In this document: piece after piece, positions 16,834 through 23,212 of the stretch
How positions within the stretch are numbered: position 1 is the first letter of the stretch
Layout: every line of letters starts with the position of its first letter
Virus record (IMG/VR): IMGVR_UViG_3300043449_001814
Span: 1-32,719 of that record
DNA: 32,719 bases
Strand: one strand, 5' to 3'
Origin: a virus
The notes under the pieces: generated by a model
Database searches by the model: none
Seen by the model: the letters and a program-made list of their open reading frames with translations, nothing else
Told to the model about the DNA's origin: nothing
Made by a program: the position numbers and the translations under genes

Positions 16834-16952
16834 AATTCAAGATATCACAGAAACAGATTGATAAATTAAAGCAATACCTAAATGCTAAGGACATTAAACC
16901 AGGTCATGCGGGAGCTAAACGAGATAGCAAGCGCACACCGGCAAATAAATGA
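16830..16952 (+). CDS. Tiny basic open frame between connector and tail terminator
   Basis: The frame encodes 40 residues starting MKFKISQKQIDKLKQYLNAK, with an ATGA-type overlap with the connector stop. It overlaps the first 71 bases of the next gene in another frame. The lysine-rich amphipathic start is plausible for a real small protein, and the overlap start matches the local style, but an upstream coding leader for the next gene is also possible. Confidence 0.4.
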   Translation: MKFKISQKQIDKLKQYLNAKDIKPGHAGAKRDSKRTPANK

Positions 16953-17466
16953 ATTCTTTCAAGGTGATTTCCTTGATGCCATCAGCCGGGATGCTGCTCA
17001 ATATCCATTGATGGTGGTGACATTGGCACCTGGTAATGTCAATGAAACAAGCGTACAGATGAGTGCTACAATCACCATATGTGACAAGTACAATCATTCA
17101 GAATACAGGCAGATAAATGAGGTGCATTCCGATTGTTTGAGTATAGTTAATGATATCAATACCACATTTAGACAATACAGGTGGACCGAATTCGTGGATA
17201 TCACTGATGATATTACCATTGAGCCATTCATAAATGAGGGGCAGGATATGGTGGCAGGCTGGACCATGCTAGTGAACTTTGATGTGTACAACGAATTGAA
17301 TTGGTGTGATATCCCATATGATGGATATGATTTTGAGAATGGCCCAGCTGCACCTGAGGAGTGTGGTGATATGTACACAACGTATCAGATATACATTAAT
17401 GGCAATTTGATTGACACATTTTCGCTATCTACAACAGAAAATAATACAATAAATATTGAATACTAA
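16882..17466 (+). CDS. Tail terminator/head-closure-like protein
   Basis: The 194 residues open MLRTLNQVMRELNEIASAH, then QINEFFQGDFLDAISRDAAQ and YPLMVVTL. This helix-then-YPL start is typical of the tail-terminator-like family in Bacteroidota siphophages. The central region alternates strands and helices, with WTMLVNFDVYNELNWCDIPY near residue 130. It overlaps the fibre gene by one base. The C-terminal ~40 residues are an added polar beta segment. Placement after the connector supports a ring that closes the tail tube. Confidence 0.65.
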   Translation: MLRTLNQVMRELNEIASAHRQINEFFQGDFLDAISRDAAQYPLMVVTLAPGNVNETSVQMSATITICDKYNHSEYRQINEVHSDCLSIVNDINTTFRQYRWTEFVDITDDITIEPFINEGQDMVAGWTMLVNFDVYNELNWCDIPYDGYDFENGPAAPEECGDMYTTYQIYINGNLIDTFSLSTTENNTINIEY

Positions 17467-18527
17467 TGGCAGTAACTACAGTTAACATCCCTACACAGGT
17501 AGAAACTTTTGCAGATTTAGCGTCATTTCCTGTGACCGGTGCAAGCAATACCATATACATTGCGCTGGATACAAGCATTTCCTATTATTATGATGGCACA
17601 TACCAGCCAATAGGTGGTGGAGGTGGCTCTCAGGATTTGCAATCAGTCACTGATTTTGGCAATACAACTACTAATGACATTAACCTGGACAATTCATCCA
17701 TAGTATTAGACAATTTTTCTAAGCTCACAAAAGGCTGGATTGACAATGGAGCAGATGGTGGCATTGCTAGAGAGTGCGCTGTCAATTATCAGGACCAATG
17801 GGAAAATGGTGTGCAGTATTATATCAATCAAGGAGGGTACATTGTATGGGCCAATGCCATAAATAATACTATTCCGGATGCCAATTATGACATTACAATG
17901 GGCTACATTGTAGGCAGTGTATTCTATGATTTGAATAATCAGAACAAATACAAGTGCACAGATAACACAGATGGAGCTGCTGTGTGGGAATTGATTGATG
18001 TCATTCCTGCAACAAAGAACTATGGCCTATTTTCTCAGACAGCAAACAGCGTGGCTGTAACAAGCACCACATCTGAAGGCACCTTGATTGATGGAGGTGT
18101 TGGTACTTTAAGCGTGCCTGCCAATGGTTTCAAGGTAGGTGATTCATTCCATGTGAGCATGGGGGGCAACATGTCCGGAAAGAATAATGATACCATCAGA
18201 ATAAGGTTGAAAAGTGGCTCTGTTGTATTGGCAGATTCTACACCATTGACAATGCCAGGAATAACCAATCAAGTGTGGTACCTTACTGCTGATTTTACGG
18301 TGAGATCCATTGGAGCAGCAGGGGTAGCATCAATTGTGGCGGTTGCACAATTCCATATCCTTAAAGCAGCAAGCGGAACGCAAGAGGGCTTTGCTTGGAA
18401 TACTTTAAACAGTAGCACATTTGATACGACAATACAGAATACATTGGATATCACAGCTCAATTTAGCAGCAATAGTGCATTGAATAGCATAAACAGTGAT
18501 ATATTCATCCTCAATAAAACATATTAA
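17466..18527 (+). CDS. Tail fibre / receptor-binding-type protein
   Basis: The 353 residues include a short N-terminal anchor with [19 protein letters not shown]: a strand-and-glycine hinge seen at the base of many phage fibres. Asn/Thr/Ser-rich beta repeats follow. A C-terminal jelly-roll-like domain (about 180-353) contains [20 protein letters not shown] and ends in aromatic/aliphatic strands. It overlaps its neighbours by one base on each side. It probably carries or forms the adhesion tip and is a likely point of host-range variation. No enzymatic motif is seen. Confidence 0.75.
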   Translation: MAVTTVNIPTQVETFADLASFPVTGASNTIYIALDTSISYYYDGTYQPIGGGGGSQDLQSVTDFGNTTTNDINLDNSSIVLDNFSKLTKGWIDNGADGGIARECAVNYQDQWENGVQYYINQGGYIVWANAINNTIPDANYDITMGYIVGSVFYDLNNQNKYKCTDNTDGAAVWELIDVIPATKNYGLFSQTANSVAVTSTTSEGTLIDGGVGTLSVPANGFKVGDSFHVSMGGNMSGKNNDTIRIRLKSGSVVLADSTPLTMPGITNQVWYLTADFTVRSIGAAGVASIVAVAQFHILKAASGTQEGFAWNTLNSSTFDTTIQNTLDITAQFSSNSALNSINSDIFILNKTY

Positions 18528-19384
18528 TGTTTAATATATTCGATTACCTAAAAAGCCAGATATTGGGCAAGCAGGATGCCCTGGTATCAGGGTCCAATAT
18601 TAAGACCATAAACGGGTCATCTGTATTGGGCTCAGGTAATTTGGTGGTGTCTGGTGGAGTTTCTGATGGTGACAAGGGTGATATAACTGTGAGTGGGTCC
18701 GGTGCCACATGGACCATTGACAATGGAGCTGTGACAGATGCCAAGGTAACTGATGTGGCAGCTACAAAGGTAACTGAGGACAGCACACATAGGTTTGTAA
18801 CTGATACAGAGAAGTCTACCTGGAATGGCAAGCAGGATAGCTTGGTATCAGGCACCAATATCAAGACAATCAACAGTACATCCCTGCTTGGTAGCGGTGA
18901 TATAGCCATCAATGGCAATCCATCCTTGGGAATTGTGACAGGCACCAATGTTACAGGGGTCACTGCCATGACTAAAAGCGCTACAATCACAATACCTGCC
19001 AATACCATTAGTGCAATAACTGTGTTAGAATTGGAGGCAAGGGCGATAAGAGTTGCTACACTTACAGGTACTATAGCGTTTCAAGTATACATTAACACAT
19101 CGGATTCCTTGACAGGTGCAACGTTGCTAGGTGTATTTAATTCCATGACCACAAGTAACTGGTTTACTCAAGGACGTAGATCATTGTTTATCAACCCAAC
19201 AATTAACACCTTAATTTGCGTTAATACAGGTACGACAGTAGCTACAGATTTCACATCCACAGGTGCCAATGGTAGTGTTACATTTAATGAGGCAGTGACT
19301 AATTACCTAATTTTTGCAGTACAGCCATCATCCTCAACCACCACAGCTGTGGTACAATATGCTTTTTTAAAGAAATATGTATAA
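18527..19384 (+). CDS. Tail fibre protein with KQD-LVSG repeats
   Basis: The 285 residues include a helical start, then the fibre repeat [20 protein letters not shown] (from residue 15) and a second copy [20 protein letters not shown] (from residue 102), 87 residues apart. This fold-back repeat is common in phage fibres and marks trimer shafts. The C-terminal half (about 135-285) is a Thr/Ser-rich beta domain ending FLKKYV. It starts within the previous gene's stop and overlaps the next small gene by 8 bases. Together with the preceding gene it probably forms the adhesion apparatus. Confidence 0.75.
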   Translation: MFNIFDYLKSQILGKQDALVSGSNIKTINGSSVLGSGNLVVSGGVSDGDKGDITVSGSGATWTIDNGAVTDAKVTDVAATKVTEDSTHRFVTDTEKSTWNGKQDSLVSGTNIKTINSTSLLGSGDIAINGNPSLGIVTGTNVTGVTAMTKSATITIPANTISAITVLELEARAIRVATLTGTIAFQVYINTSDSLTGATLLGVFNSMTTSNWFTQGRRSLFINPTINTLICVNTGTTVATDFTSTGANGSVTFNEAVTNYLIFAVQPSSSTTTAVVQYAFLKKYV

Positions 19385-19589
19385 CATCACCAAAATATCC
19401 GGAGGTTTTCTATTCAACGAAATCACCTATTTTTTCAATGAGGTTGATGGAGCTAAGTACAAGGTACTAACCAGCACCCAGCTATGGGTATATACTAACC
19501 AGGGTATCATTCTATTTGACCTTACATGTACTATTGATGGAGTGAGCTATACTGACATCAATCTGTTTGGTGAGAATCTGACAAATTAA
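19377..19589 (+). CDS. Small protein after the fibre genes, unknown function
   Basis: The 70 residues start 8 bases inside the fibre gene. The strand pattern ([36 protein letters not shown]) suggests a small beta sandwich. There is no signal or membrane segment. It could be a fibre chaperone or tip accessory judging by position alone. A 33-base spacer with two TACGTA palindromes 10 bases apart (19606-19611 and 19616-19621) follows. Confidence 0.65.
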   Translation: MYNITKISGGFLFNEITYFFNEVDGAKYKVLTSTQLWVYTNQGIILFDLTCTIDGVSYTDINLFGENLTN

Positions 19590-19622
19590 AACAGATTTGC
19601 ATAAATACGTATAAGTACGTAC

Positions 19623-19871
19623 ATGGCACAGGAGCAAATTTTCAGGCTATCTTTTCAAACATTCATCAGGTCACCATTTACCTATCTGTTTTTTGTGTTG
19701 CTGATTGGATTAATATACCTAGGTAGGGTATTGATTACATCTAAAGATACTGAAATAACATCCTTAAAAAAGCAGGTGAATGAATGTGACCAGGAGCGTG
19801 TACGTGATAAACAGCTATTGCAGGAGATAGTATTCCAAGAACAACTTAATACGCGCTTAAATGGAAAATAA
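19623..19871 (+). CDS. Single-pass membrane protein with coiled coil (i-spanin- or holin-like)
   Basis: The 82 residues include one transmembrane segment at about 20-36 (TYLFFVLLIGLIYLGRV) and a charged coiled coil after it (EITSLKKQVNECDQERVRDK). This N-in, coil-out layout is that of an inner-membrane spanin; a pinholin is the alternative. It overlaps a second membrane/coiled-coil gene by 11 bases, ahead of the candidate endolysin, which fits a lysis cassette. Confidence 0.55.
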   Translation: MAQEQIFRLSFQTFIRSPFTYLFFVLLIGLIYLGRVLITSKDTEITSLKKQVNECDQERVRDKQLLQEIVFQEQLNTRLNGK

Positions 19872-20127
19872 AGCCCTAATTATCACGTCAATTGTCGGAG
19901 CCATTGCATTGATATTCGCACCTGTGCCAAAACAGCAGCATACAGATGCACCAAAAGACCAGGTAACCATTCAAGCGGAGAGGTATCTTGAGCAGCTCAA
20001 AGAGCAAAATCAACATGCCGTGGATAGCATCAATCAAAAGGTGGACAGTCTGGAGCATATCAAACCAAAATATCGCTATATTTACAAGGTAATTAAAGCA
20101 GATACGAATGGTAAGGCCGTACACTGA
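19861..20127 (+). CDS. Membrane-anchored or exported coiled-coil protein, lysis cassette
   Basis: The 88 residues include a hydrophobic start (ALIITSIVGAIALIFAPVP) that could be a signal peptide or membrane anchor. No lipobox cysteine is seen. A coiled coil (AERYLEQLKEQNQHAVDSI) and a basic tail follow. It overlaps the preceding gene by 11 bases and the candidate endolysin by 20 bases. With its neighbour it could make a spanin-like pair, but a classic o-spanin would be a lipoprotein. The lysis role is inferred from context. Confidence 0.5.
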   Translation: MENKALIITSIVGAIALIFAPVPKQQHTDAPKDQVTIQAERYLEQLKEQNQHAVDSINQKVDSLEHIKPKYRYIYKVIKADTNGKAVH

Positions 20128-20695
20128 TAAGCAGCTACTGGATAGGGTAGCACAATTGAATACTTTTAAAGGCTTGCCTGAGGGAAGGTGGATCCTGGGC
20201 GTGCGTTCTAATGAGGATATTCCGAATAAGTTTGATGATAAATTCTATGTGTTTGACAAGGACAAATTTGTGATGGTCATGTCTGGTACCACCAATCCAG
20301 GGGTGACCATATTAAAACATTACGAATCATTCAATAAAAAAGGAGCGGCCATTTTACAATCAGATAGGTGGTATTATGATGTGTGGCACTATGGCATGCA
20401 CAGGAATAAGATAGCCGGGCTATTGCAGCGTGGCGCATCTGTAATTGTGCACAGAGATGGTGACAAGGATAATAAATCAGAGGAGCTTGGCCCAGGAATA
20501 CCTGGATGGTATGGTATTAATTTCCATCTGAATTCACATGATATCAATACACAAACGATAAAGAATGATATCAATGCCTGGAGCGCTGGATGCCAGGTGC
20601 CAAACAATCCGGAAAAATACAGGCAGCTAATGGGATGGTTCAAAAGCCATCAGCGTGTTGTTAGCTATTGCCTACTAAAAGAATTTGAGCCATGA
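20108..20695 (+). CDS. Candidate endolysin with L,D-transpeptidase-like Cys/His motif
   Basis: The 195 residues lack a signal peptide. The C-terminal half has GINFHLNSHDI (H140, H144) and, about 15-19 residues on, AWSAGCQV with S159-A-G-C162. This matches the spacing of the H...(S/T)-H-G-C signature of YkuD-type L,D-transpeptidases, with Ala in place of the second His. The N-terminus (VRPYTDKQLLDRVAQLNTFK) may be a substrate-recognition segment. It follows two membrane/coiled-coil genes and precedes the late terminators, so it is a good endolysin candidate acting on peptidoglycan crosslinks. An inactive cell-wall binder or a virion protein cannot be excluded. Confidence 0.6.
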   Translation: MVRPYTDKQLLDRVAQLNTFKGLPEGRWILGVRSNEDIPNKFDDKFYVFDKDKFVMVMSGTTNPGVTILKHYESFNKKGAAILQSDRWYYDVWHYGMHRNKIAGLLQRGASVIVHRDGDKDNKSEELGPGIPGWYGINFHLNSHDINTQTIKNDINAWSAGCQVPNNPEKYRQLMGWFKSHQRVVSYCLLKEFEP

Positions 20696-20904
20696 GTAAA
20701 CCAAAAAAAGATATTGAATTCCATATTGATGGAAAAAAGGTGGATATAAATGTGACCCGAAAGGATGGCAAAACCACCATTGAAATAGATTCAGAAAAAT
20801 TGGATGTGTTATTACAGCGGTCAGAGAGCGGTCTGAATGTGACTGTCAATGATGCATCCGGAATATTGGGCAGGCTGTTTAAGGCTCTGTTTAAAAGGCG
20901 CTAA
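20692..20904 (+). CDS. Small basic protein closing the late operon
   Basis: The 70 residues start by ATGA overlap with the candidate endolysin stop. The beta-hairpin-like pattern (DIEFHIDGKKVDINVTRKDG) is followed by an amphipathic basic C-terminus (LGRLFKALFKRR) that could bind membrane or nucleic acid. There is no known family. The stop codon lies in the first terminator stem. Confidence 0.6.
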   Translation: MSKPKKDIEFHIDGKKVDINVTRKDGKTTIEIDSEKLDVLLQRSESGLNVTVNDASGILGRLFKALFKRR

Positions 20905-20924
20905 TTTCCTCAATTAGTTTTTTT
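20901..20924 (+). terminator. First of two tandem terminators after the late genes
   Basis: CTAATT (20901-20906) pairs with AATTAG (20912-20917) around a 5-base loop and is followed by seven T residues. The stem is AT-rich and overlaps the last gene's stop codon, so by itself it would be weak. Confidence 0.6.
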
Positions 20925-20934
20925 CTTACTGCTT

Positions 20935-20961
20935 ACCGGGTCCATGTGGCCCGGTTTTTTT
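20935..20961 (+). terminator. Second tandem terminator after the late genes
   Basis: A strong GC-rich stem (ACCGGG with CCCGGT, plus an inner CC/GG after one bulged T) has an ATGT loop and seven T residues at 20955-20961. It separates the late region from the early region. Confidence 0.85.
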
Positions 20962-21046
20962 GTCTAATGAATGTCTAATTTTGTGGAAAAAAAAGAATAA
21001 AATTTTGCAGTTATGTAAATTATGATTATCATTGTGCATGTCTAAT
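20961..21046 (+). promoter_or_regulatory. Early-region leader: -7-like box and three TGTCTAAT repeats
   Basis: The 157-base gap before the first early gene (20905-21061) holds the terminators, a -7-like TAATTTTG at 20976-20983 and three copies of TGTCTAAT at 20961-20968, 20972-20979 (11 bases apart) and 21039-21046. No TTG lies 20 bases upstream of the -7 box; the closest gives a 13-base spacer. The repeats might be an operator for early transcription. The interpretation is tentative. Confidence 0.4.
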
Positions 21047-21061
21047 TTAAAAAACAGCAGT

Positions 21062-21250
21062 ATGAAAACGAACAAAATTGAATTGATTATCCCTTTGCAA
21101 AGCCAAATGTCTTTTATTATTATTATGGAGGATGGCACAGAATATCAAACATTAGAGATGACTATGCCCGAATATGATGATGCGGATAATTTTACATTCG
21201 CGGATTGGCAAAATTACTTGAAAACAGATAACTACTTTAAAATCAATTGA
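21062..21250 (+). CDS. Small acidic protein, first early gene
   Basis: The 62 residues start at ATG 21062 (MKTNKIELIIPLQ); the upstream in-frame ATG would add ten residues that read like leader. It has a short strand-rich N-terminus, then an acidic stretch (EYDDADNFTFADWQNYLKTD). There is no known family. It leads a run of very small overlapping genes. A host-takeover or anti-defence role would be typical for such early genes but is speculation. Confidence 0.55.
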   Translation: MKTNKIELIIPLQSQMSFIIIMEDGTEYQTLEMTMPEYDDADNFTFADWQNYLKTDNYFKIN

Positions 21251-21251
21251 G

Positions 21252-21341
21252 ATGTCAGAGCACACAAAACTATTGGGGAAAGCACTATTGACAGGAATAG
21301 TGATGAGCATTTTGGTCGGATTAATTGAAACCTACCTATGA
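21252..21341 (+). CDS. 29-residue membrane peptide
   Basis: MSEHTKLLGKALLTGIVMSI continues LVGLIETYL. One hydrophobic helix spans most of the peptide. The start lies one base after the previous stop and the end overlaps the next gene by ATGA, which argues for a real translated gene. Confidence 0.5.
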   Translation: MSEHTKLLGKALLTGIVMSILVGLIETYL

Positions 21342-21574
21342 ACACAGTGCAATTGATTCAAAAGCTACAGGCAGCAGCATCTGATATGTGGCAGCTAGTG
21401 ATGAGGCACCATGATACGCTGGAAAATTTGCAGCAGTATTATGAGCGAGCCATCACTGTGGAGGACAGGAAACGGATTGAGCAGGAGATTGCATCTGCTG
21501 AATCCAATATCAAGGTGACCATTAGGTCGTATGGTTTAATAATGAAAAACATTGAGGAGCTATGTATGCGGTAG
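21338..21574 (+). CDS. Small helical protein of unknown function
   Basis: The 78 residues are nearly all helical (LIQKLQAAASDMWQLVMRHH, then ENLQQYYERAITVEDRKRIE), suggesting a coiled-coil dimer. Coupled by ATGA to the membrane peptide and overlapping the zinc-ribbon gene by 13 bases. The function is unknown. Confidence 0.65.
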   Translation: MNTVQLIQKLQAAASDMWQLVMRHHDTLENLQQYYERAITVEDRKRIEQEIASAESNIKVTIRSYGLIMKNIEELCMR

Positions 21575-21735
21575 AGGTTAAATGTGAGGATTGCAGAGGC
21601 AAAGGCTGGGTTGAAATTATTGGAGCCTGCAGCAGGCCGGCATCCACATGTTGTGGTGGATGTGTTAAAGATGTTGAATGTGAAAATTGTAACGGAAATG
21701 GGTACTATTGGGAAGAACAAGAAGAAGAGGATTGA
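21562..21735 (+). CDS. Small zinc-ribbon protein (DnaJ-like Cys motifs)
   Basis: The 57 residues contain CEDCRGKGW near the start, a central TCCGGC, and CENCNGNGYY later, then a very acidic tail (EEQEEED). The paired C-x-x-C-x-G-x-G motifs are those of the DnaJ central zinc domain. Such stand-alone fingers are common in phages and may bind protein or nucleic acid. It starts inside the previous gene's end. A longer overlapping frame (21584-21880) is shadow in this part, because the cysteine pattern is far more convincing. Confidence 0.6.
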   Translation: MYAVEVKCEDCRGKGWVEIIGACSRPASTCCGGCVKDVECENCNGNGYYWEEQEEED

Positions 21736-21745
21736 GCCAAGACAC

Positions 21746-21880
21746 ATGGCCATTCCATTGGTAATGCGTGTAAAGTGGTGGAGAGACCAATCAGTGAGCT
21801 TTGATAGGGGTGGGTCGTTTGATTTGGACCATTACATGCGAATATGTCAAATTAAAATTGAGCAATATGGCAAGCTTTGA
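21746..21880 (+). CDS. Possible 44-residue small protein
   Basis: MAIPLVMRVKWWRDQSVSFD begins a 44-residue frame that fills the gap between the zinc-ribbon and the next gene and overlaps the latter by 14 bases. Its frame stays open well upstream, but the ATG at 21746 lies just after the zinc-ribbon stop. There is no family or motif. It is accepted because it fits the packing of the operon. Confidence 0.4.
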   Translation: MAIPLVMRVKWWRDQSVSFDRGGSFDLDHYMRICQIKIEQYGKL

Positions 21881-22034
21881 GGAGCATTTTATTGAGGTAT
21901 CCGATTGGGTGGATGAACTAGCAAGAGAGCACAGAGACCATCTGCATGTGGACAAAATAATAATATCGGAATTGACTCGTAAATTGTGCCATACGTTGGT
22001 GGCAATGGATGAAATCCTAAAGGAATTGGAATGA
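21867..22034 (+). CDS. Small helical protein of unknown function
   Basis: The 55 residues start MASFEEHFIEVSDWVDELAR; ATG 21867 is chosen over a longer frame because upstream residues are shadow. It is acidic and helical with a later KLCHTLVAMDEILKELE segment, and may form a small bundle. Coupled by ATGA to the following membrane gene. The function is unknown. Confidence 0.55.
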   Translation: MASFEEHFIEVSDWVDELAREHRDHLHVDKIIISELTRKLCHTLVAMDEILKELE

Positions 22035-22177
22035 AACATTATGTAATTATTTGGATGGCATTGGCTGTGGCCTGTGCATTGGTTTGGTGGGCAATGCTGG
22101 TATGGATTGGATGGCCAGCATTTGTAGTGATACCTGCCATTGGTTTTATTATTCATTATTTTACTAACAAGGAATGA
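22031..22177 (+). CDS. 48-residue membrane protein with two hydrophobic segments
   Basis: MKHYVIIWMALAVACALVWW is one membrane helix; WPAFVVIPAIGFIIHYF is a second, with a short tryptophan-rich turn. The charged end (TNKE) is very short. It overlaps both neighbours by ATGA. A holin-like topology is possible, but the early position argues for another membrane role such as superinfection exclusion. Confidence 0.55.
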   Translation: MKHYVIIWMALAVACALVWWAMLVWIGWPAFVVIPAIGFIIHYFTNKE

Positions 22178-22320
22178 AGCAGTGGAGAGTGACCTACAAA
22201 TTTAAGGGCCCAAGTGAGTGGCAGCTGGGATACATGGCCATCTTTGCCTATGATAGCCAGCATGCCAGGGAAAAATTTCCAATGTGGCCAGGTTTAATAG
22301 TTAAAATTGAGGAGATATGA
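22174..22320 (+). CDS. 48-residue small protein of unknown function
   Basis: MKQWRVTYKFKGPSEWQLGY begins a compact frame that reads like a small beta/alpha domain (FAYDSQHAREKF). It ends by ATGA overlap with the next gene. Aromatic and basic composition would suit nucleic-acid or protein binding, but nothing specific is visible. Confidence 0.55.
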   Translation: MKQWRVTYKFKGPSEWQLGYMAIFAYDSQHAREKFPMWPGLIVKIEEI

Positions 22321-22559
22321 GTCCAAAAGAAAAGGCACAAGAGTTATTTGATAAGTATTATCAGATTTTTGAAGATGATGAAGATGAACATTATATAGGT
22401 ACTTGTAAAAGAATTTCTAAACTAAGCGCATTAATTGCAGTTGATGAGATAATAGAAGCTAATCCTTGTTATGAGTCATCAGATAGAGGTTTAAATTTTA
22501 GTTGGCAAGATAACACATATTACTGGCAACAAGTTAAACAATTTATTGAGGAGATATGA
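22317..22559 (+). CDS. Small acidic phage protein (common Bacteroidota early gene type)
   Basis: The 80 residues include ALIAVDEIIEANPCYESSDR and YYWQQVKQFIEEI, a pattern I associate with small proteins found widely in Bacteroidota phages and with no function I know. Base composition is more AT-rich than in neighbouring genes (TTA, ATA, GAA and AAT codons), hinting at a recently acquired cassette. It is coupled by ATGA to both neighbours. Confidence 0.65.
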   Translation: MSPKEKAQELFDKYYQIFEDDEDEHYIGTCKRISKLSALIAVDEIIEANPCYESSDRGLNFSWQDNTYYWQQVKQFIEEI

Positions 22560-22984
22560 TACACAAAATGAATGAATTAGTTAAGCTAATTGACATGTAT
22601 GGGCTGAAAACATCTAAGCGAAACCGGGAACTAGTATACCAGCGTTTCTACATGTACAAAGAATTACGCAAGTGGTTAACATTGGAGCAGGTTGGTAGGC
22701 TATTTGGCAAGGACCATGCGACAGTAATCTATGGAATCAAGATGGCAAAGATGTTTGAGCACATGAATGATACCATATACTTTGAATACATCAAGCACAT
22801 TCGGGCTGATTACTTGGCCATGCTTGACGGAAAGAGTATGTTTGGATTACGCAAGATTGACTATGTGAATGGCACAGCTATAATGTACGTAAACATCCCA
22901 ATGGAGCGTGATGTATATGACAGCATTGAGGACGTTGATATCTGCCAATTCAAAGAGGTTTTGGAGTGTGTAACGAGTGTGTAA
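22556..22984 (+). CDS. DnaA domain-IV-like replication initiator protein
   Basis: The 142 residues include a helical N-terminus and LTLEQVGRLFGKDHATVIYG (about residues 41-60). This closely follows the DnaA signature helix-turn-helix (I-G-x-x-F-G-x-R-D-H-x-T-V) that reads DnaA boxes, but there is no ATPase domain. The C-terminal ~45 residues are beta-rich and unlike DnaA. The last codons and stop (GAG TGT GTA ACG AGT GTG TAA) are built from two copies of a 9-mer repeated in the next ~180 bases. Its neighbours are that array and then the primase/helicase gene, so it is the likely origin-binding protein, perhaps also a repressor of the downstream promoter. It couples to the previous gene by ATGA. 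Confidence 0.75.
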   Translation: MIHKMNELVKLIDMYGLKTSKRNRELVYQRFYMYKELRKWLTLEQVGRLFGKDHATVIYGIKMAKMFEHMNDTIYFEYIKHIRADYLAMLDGKSMFGLRKIDYVNGTAIMYVNIPMERDVYDSIEDVDICQFKEVLECVTSV

Positions 22985-23166
22985 TTACACACTACACACA
23001 CCTATATGCAGTAAAAAAAAATCAATTCATTTTTGAAAAAACTGTTTTTTGCCGTTACACACTGTGTAATTACACACTTTTGGCTCTTAAGCCCAGCAAA
23101 CACTGATAGTTTGAGTGTGTAAATGAGTGTGTAACGGTGTGTAAAAAGTGTGTAAATTTACACACT
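22965..23166. repeat. Iteron array of AGTGTGTAA/TTACACACT: candidate replication origin
   Basis: Nine exact copies of the 9-mer: forward at 22965, 22976, 23114, 23126 and 23147; inverted at 22985, 23055, 23070 and 23158. Two one-mismatch copies lie at 23061 and 23136. Neighbours are often 10-12 bases apart, one helical turn. Bases 22976-22993 form a perfect 18-bp palindrome and 23147-23166 a perfect 20-bp one. TTACACACT agrees with the DnaA box TTATnCACA at seven of nine positions, counting n as a match. An A/T-rich stretch at 23011-23050, including a short AAAAAA/TTTTTT inverted repeat, could be the unwinding element. The stretch holds no gene beyond 22984. Confidence 0.8.
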
Positions 23167-23169
23167 GAA

Positions 23170-23200
23170 TTGAGGGAAATGTGAATTAATACTAATTTTG
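23170..23200 (+). promoter_or_regulatory. Bacteroidota-type promoter for the primase/helicase gene
   Basis: TTG at 23170-23172, a 20-base spacer and TAATTTTG at 23193-23200 match the host-type -33/-7 promoter. The gene's ATG at 23213 follows 12 bases after the -7 box, leaving a very short leader. The last iteron palindrome (23147-23166) ends four bases before the TTG, so a bound DnaA-like protein could repress or activate here. Confidence 0.8.
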
Positions 23201-23212
23201 TGGATAAAAGCA

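Noticed and set aside
19590-19622. Terminator or promoter between the fibre and lysis genes
   Set aside because: There is an AATCTG/CAGATT inverted repeat and two TACGTA sites, but no T-tract and no TTG-N20-TAnnTTTG match.
21584-21880. 98-residue open frame
   Set aside because: Its first half overlaps the zinc-ribbon gene whose cysteine motifs are much more convincing. Only the part from ATG 21746 is kept as a possible small gene.
22965-23166. CRISPR-like array
   Set aside because: Repeats are only 9 bp, occur in both orientations, and are spaced about one helical turn rather than by 30-bp unique spacers. Iterons or operator sites fit better.
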